Assembly (NCBI RefSeq): GCF_900113415.1
Contig: NZ_FOPH01000017.1
Location: 1 to 64,000, forward strand
Source: Oribacterium sp. WCC10
Lineage (GTDB): Bacteria > Bacillota > Clostridia > Lachnospirales > Lachnospiraceae
Reading direction: 5' to 3'
DNA length: 64,000 bases
Positions 61,184 to 64,000 of this stretch are shown piece after piece; within the stretch, counting starts at the first letter, position 1, and each line of letters opens with the position of its first letter. The position numbers were made by a program, and so were the translations under genes. The notes under the pieces are model-generated. The model had not been told where the DNA came from. It saw only the letters and a list, made by a program, of their open reading frames with translations, and searched no databases.

Positions 61184-62122
61184 TTATTTGCTTGGGCTTG
61201 GTGTAGGTGCGCATACTGCTGTGTAGTGCATCTTACGTGCCTTAAACTCAGGATCCTTGTTGAGATTCATTAGTCTTCCTTCATTTCTGAAAATGTCATC
61301 ACCGTGAAGCTTCTTACCTGAGATAGTGTCATGAGCCTTGTGCTCATCAGCAGGATCAAACTTGAACTTGAAAGCACCGTTAACTACCTCAAGTGTTCCC
61401 TCGAGTCCGCAAAGTTCACATACGCAGTGAGTCGTACCCGGGAAGATGTAGAAGTTGTTGCCCTGGCAGTGAGGACATGCACCTTCCTTGCCCTGCCACT
61501 TCGCATTGTCCACATCCTTTGCTGCCTCAACGAGGTTACGTGCGATCTGCTTCATTCTCTCTATCTTGTCATCCTGCATGATGACATCCTTTGACCATGA
61601 GAACCAGTCATTGTCGATAACTGTCCATGAAGGGCTCATTGCAAGCATTGCATGATCTGTCTCAACACGACATGCCCAGTCGGAACCACCGATTCCAACG
61701 AAGGAAATAGCTTTCTTTCTGAGATACTTGGGATCAAGACCTTCCTTGCCCTGCTCCTTAAGCTTTGCATCAGCCATGAAAAGCATTCCGAGATCATGTC
61801 CGGGACCCATACGGTCACATACTACATGGAAGAGACCTGATCCGCCTGACTCGTAGATAGGGTCAACAACAAGTACACCGTCAGCCTCTGCCATCTTGTC
61901 AAAGAGCGCTGCATAGTCGTCCTTCTGTGAACAGATCATGCCCTTACCCATTACGAGACCTCTTGAGCATGCTACGCATCCTGAGCAGTACTTGATATCC
62001 CAGTCAAATACGTGAATAAATTCGATCTCCGCTCCAAGCTTCTGTGCCTCCTCGAGAGCAACGCGGCACATTGTATCGTTGTTACCGTTTCTTGTTCCGA
62101 AAGATAAACCTAAAATCTTCAT
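61184..62122 (-). CDS. Iron-sulfur flavoprotein / NADPH-dependent FMN reductase family with zinc-ribbon tail
   Basis: 312 residues. LGLSFGTRNGNNDTMCRVAL binds the FMN phosphate, and DIKYCSGCVACSRGL is a close cysteine cluster like that of iron-sulfur flavoproteins. VVDPIYESGGSGLFHVVCDR follows as the flavin loop. The C-terminal part has CPHCQGNNFYIFPGTTHCVC and CGLEG, a rubredoxin-like or zinc-ribbon four-Cys unit that is not part of the core family. It probably transfers electrons to an unknown acceptor. Confidence 0.83.
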   Translation of the reverse strand: MKILGLSFGTRNGNNDTMCRVALEEAQKLGAEIEFIHVFDWDIKYCSGCVACSRGLVMGKGMICSQKDDYAALFDKMAEADGVLVVDPIYESGGSGLFHVVCDRMGPGHDLGMLFMADAKLKEQGKEGLDPKYLRKKAISFVGIGGSDWACRVETDHAMLAMSPSWTVIDNDWFSWSKDVIMQDDKIERMKQIARNLVEAAKDVDNAKWQGKEGACPHCQGNNFYIFPGTTHCVCELCGLEGTLEVVNGAFKFKFDPADEHKAHDTISGKKLHGDDIFRNEGRLMNLNKDPEFKARKMHYTAVCAPTPSPSK

Positions 62123-62406
62123 ATAAATCTCCTGTTTATGTCAGCCCTTAGTATTCGCTTTGCGAAGCTGACTGTATTTTTGTTAAAGACACTGTATTCC
62201 TTCATACCGATGTCTTCTGACTTTTGTTTTTAATTTGAAATATGCATACATGCACGTATGCTGCGCTGTAATGCTGCTATCATCCTCTACCAGGCAGCGG
62301 GATAGCTACGTATAATCACGTATATAATCCACATATAGCTTTACATTGTACGCCCGTTATCGATACGCGTTATGTCGTATATCACAACGTGTGTCAACCA
62401 TAGTTA

Positions 62407-62829
62407 TTACGCCAGAATTTTCAGCGGCTTCTCAATCAACAGGCTTGTGAGAAGTCCCACCACATGGAGTATCGGGTAAGTCGACCACCAGACACCGATG
62501 AATTCCTTCCCGATTCCAACATTAATCAGCGCCATGCAAAGACTCACAATGGTGACATAAATTGCGTTGATTATAAAATTTCTTGCCAGCATCTCCGAAA
62601 ATCTGCCGGGCTTTGTTTTTAAAAGGTCCTCAGCGAACCACCTGCCGATGATTCCCACCGGAATGATAACAGCCGCCACTGTGTTGATGGTGAAGGCACA
62701 GCAACAGCCTTTCACCCAGCCGGACAGAGTGTCACCGCCGCCAAGAAGCGTAGCTGTTGTATTAATGGACAGTGCCATACAGACATTCGTTATGACATTC
62801 CACCTGAAAAAGCGGATGTTTTCCTTCAT
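62407..62829 (-). CDS. Small four-span membrane protein
   Basis: 140 residues. The four hydrophobic segments (VITNVCMALSINTTATLLGG, CCAFTINTVAAVIIPVGIIG, NFIINAIYVTIVSLCMALIN, TYPILHVVGLLTSLLIEKPL) match the layout of the protein at 60689, and the two flank the flavoprotein gene. Function unknown. The gap 62123-62406 upstream of the flavoprotein gene contains only several ACGTAT-type repeats. Confidence 0.7.
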   Translation of the reverse strand: MKENIRFFRWNVITNVCMALSINTTATLLGGGDTLSGWVKGCCCAFTINTVAAVIIPVGIIGRWFAEDLLKTKPGRFSEMLARNFIINAIYVTIVSLCMALINVGIGKEFIGVWWSTYPILHVVGLLTSLLIEKPLKILA

Positions 62830-63036
62830 ATCAATCTCCTCTGTAAACGTATTTTTAATATTTCATGCCTGACTAACAAAAAATAATCAGTATAACGTTC
62901 ATAAATTTTTGAAGCATTATGCTCCTTAAAATACGCATTTGTACAAGGCCAAGGCAGACACCATGTGCTGATTACTTATTTTATTAAGTGTACCAGTCAA
63001 GTCTTCTTTTAATGTGCATGTCATATCCTGTGGTCG

Positions 63037-63999
63037 TCACCCCATCTGTGCTTCATATTCTTCAGCTGCTGCATTGTTCTTTTTTATCAGCATGGTACAA
63101 ACCACCGCCATGACTACCGCCACCATCATGATCATGAAAATAGTCATATAGCTTCCCTGTCTGTCGTAGATAACACCCGCAAGAGTTCCTCCGAAAGATG
63201 CAAACAGCAGGTTCAGATTTACGATTGAGAAATTCACTGGATAATACTTAGTTCCGTAAAAATCCATCATGAATGCTGAATTCGTTGGCGGAACGCCGCC
63301 GTAAGAAAGACCGAAAAGAATAAATCCCAGAATCACAAGGGGCAGACTTCCGGTTTTCAGTCCACCGAGATTCACAAGCACTGATATAAAGTACAGACCA
63401 CAATTGAGAAGCATTGTCATCTTCTGTCCAAGCCTGTCATAAAGCCCGCCGAAGATCACTCTTCCCACTCCGTTAAACACAGAGATAAGTCCCACTATGG
63501 TGGCAATGTTTCCGGCGCTAAGCCCCTGTGCAGTATCCGTTACTATACCACTTGCCTGAGCAATGAGAGCCAAAGCCGCAGCACTGAGAAGTACCGCATA
63601 AACAAAGAATAACCAGAATGATGGATCGGCCATTACCTGCTTTGTAGTAAAATCATTTCCTGCCTTTTGGGCTGTCCCTTTGGTGACAGTTACATATCCG
63701 GAAATCTCTTCCGTTTCGGGCTTTCTTATTATCATTCCGCAGATAAGGATCACTGCAAAAACAATGATTCCCAATGTACTGAATTCACTTCTCCAGCCGA
63801 AAGTCCTGTTCATGGCTGTGTAAATCTTTCCTATTATAAAAGCACCCATTCCGAAACCCATGAGAAGGATTCCCGAGATCAGTCCCTTCTTGTCAGGAAA
63901 CCACTTTGTGACGGAACCCATAACAGTGTTATAGGAAAATCCGGCACCAAGACCTGCAAGCACACCAAACCCAAGGTAAAGCTGCATCAGATTTTTCAT
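63037..63999 (-). CDS. MFS transporter, oxalate/formate antiporter (OFA) type, truncated by the window edge
   Basis: 320 residues are visible, and the gene starts beyond base 64000 (a family member has about 410 residues). GFGVLAGLGAGFSYNTVMGS and WFPDKKGLISGILLMGFGMG form the characteristic segment near TM4-5, GRVIFGGLYDRLGQKMTMLL is the inter-domain motif, and the last segment ends MVAVVMAVVCTMLIKK. OFA carriers exchange small carboxylates. The substrate cannot be named from the sequence. Confidence 0.85.
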   Translation of the reverse strand: MKNLMQLYLGFGVLAGLGAGFSYNTVMGSVTKWFPDKKGLISGILLMGFGMGAFIIGKIYTAMNRTFGWRSEFSTLGIIVFAVILICGMIIRKPETEEISGYVTVTKGTAQKAGNDFTTKQVMADPSFWLFFVYAVLLSAAALALIAQASGIVTDTAQGLSAGNIATIVGLISVFNGVGRVIFGGLYDRLGQKMTMLLNCGLYFISVLVNLGGLKTGSLPLVILGFILFGLSYGGVPPTNSAFMMDFYGTKYYPVNFSIVNLNLLFASFGGTLAGVIYDRQGSYMTIFMIMMVAVVMAVVCTMLIKKNNAAAEEYEAQMG

Positions 64000-64000
64000 A

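Overview
The window looks like a chromosomal segment of a low-to-mid GC Gram-positive anaerobe, most likely a Lachnospiraceae member (Butyrivibrio-like; genus not determined). The reasons are strong AGGAGG-type ribosome sites, a LytR-CpsA-Psr protein, a CpsB/C/D phosphoregulatory trio, two AAA/PD-(D/E)XK ATPases and an Rpn-type fragment of kinds common in that family, and an OFA-type MFS carrier. No rRNA, tRNA or CRISPR array was seen.

Layout. (1) 1-7.8 kb is a worn accessory zone: the 5' end of a group II intron (minus strand, 5' splice site at 392) that interrupts a very large uncharacterised gene, a HEPN-domain remnant, a VanZ-like membrane protein, an Rpn fragment, a secreted protein and half of a GT4 glycosyltransferase. 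(2) 7.8-38.3 kb is one very long minus-strand exopolysaccharide locus. It starts with cpsB, a small HTH protein, cpsC (Wzz) and cpsD (BY-kinase), then a PglF/WbpM-type dehydratase, a DegT aminotransferase, glycosyltransferases, a priming phosphoglycosyl transferase, Wzy, Wzx, a pyruvyl transferase and an O-acyltransferase. (3) 38.5-41.1 kb holds a secreted repeat protein and an LCP protein. (4) 41.6-64 kb is mixed housekeeping and accessory: acetolactate decarboxylase, an HD-kinase fusion, an AAA ATPase, two divergent glyoxalase-fold paralogues, an alanine-racemase-like protein, CstA, a Ktr potassium uptake operon with KdpDE-type regulators, a c-di-GMP phosphodiesterase, small membrane proteins, an iron-sulfur flavoprotein and an MFS carrier cut by the window edge.

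The most striking content is a complete mini acyl-synthesis pathway embedded in the polysaccharide operon: an acyl-CoA carboxylase carboxyltransferase, an AMP-dependent acyl ligase, malonyl transferase, two dedicated acyl carrier proteins, KAS III, two SDR reductases, a metallo-beta-lactamase-fold hydrolase, a PIG-L deacetylase, an Sfp-type phosphopantetheinyl transferase and an LpxD-like N-acyltransferase retaining the IAHN active-site motif. With no dehydratase, enoyl reductase or elongating KAS II in the locus, the simplest reading is one condensation and one ketoreduction, giving a 3-hydroxyacyl-ACP that the LpxD-like enzyme transfers to an amino sugar built by the PglF/DegT/PglD branch. 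That would be lipid-A-like acylation logic used to decorate a Gram-positive surface glycan.

The same locus carries three poly-G tracts. The G7 tract near the end of a hexapeptide acetyltransferase leaves the gene truncated. One extra G restores the family's canonical GVPAKVI ending and a stop that overlaps the next gene's GTG start by four bases, which is strong evidence for phase variation by slipped-strand mispairing. A G9 tract lies in frame inside the membrane O-acyltransferase, and another G7 tract ends one of two FrhB-like genes. The surface glycan is therefore probably antigenically variable in its acyl decorations.
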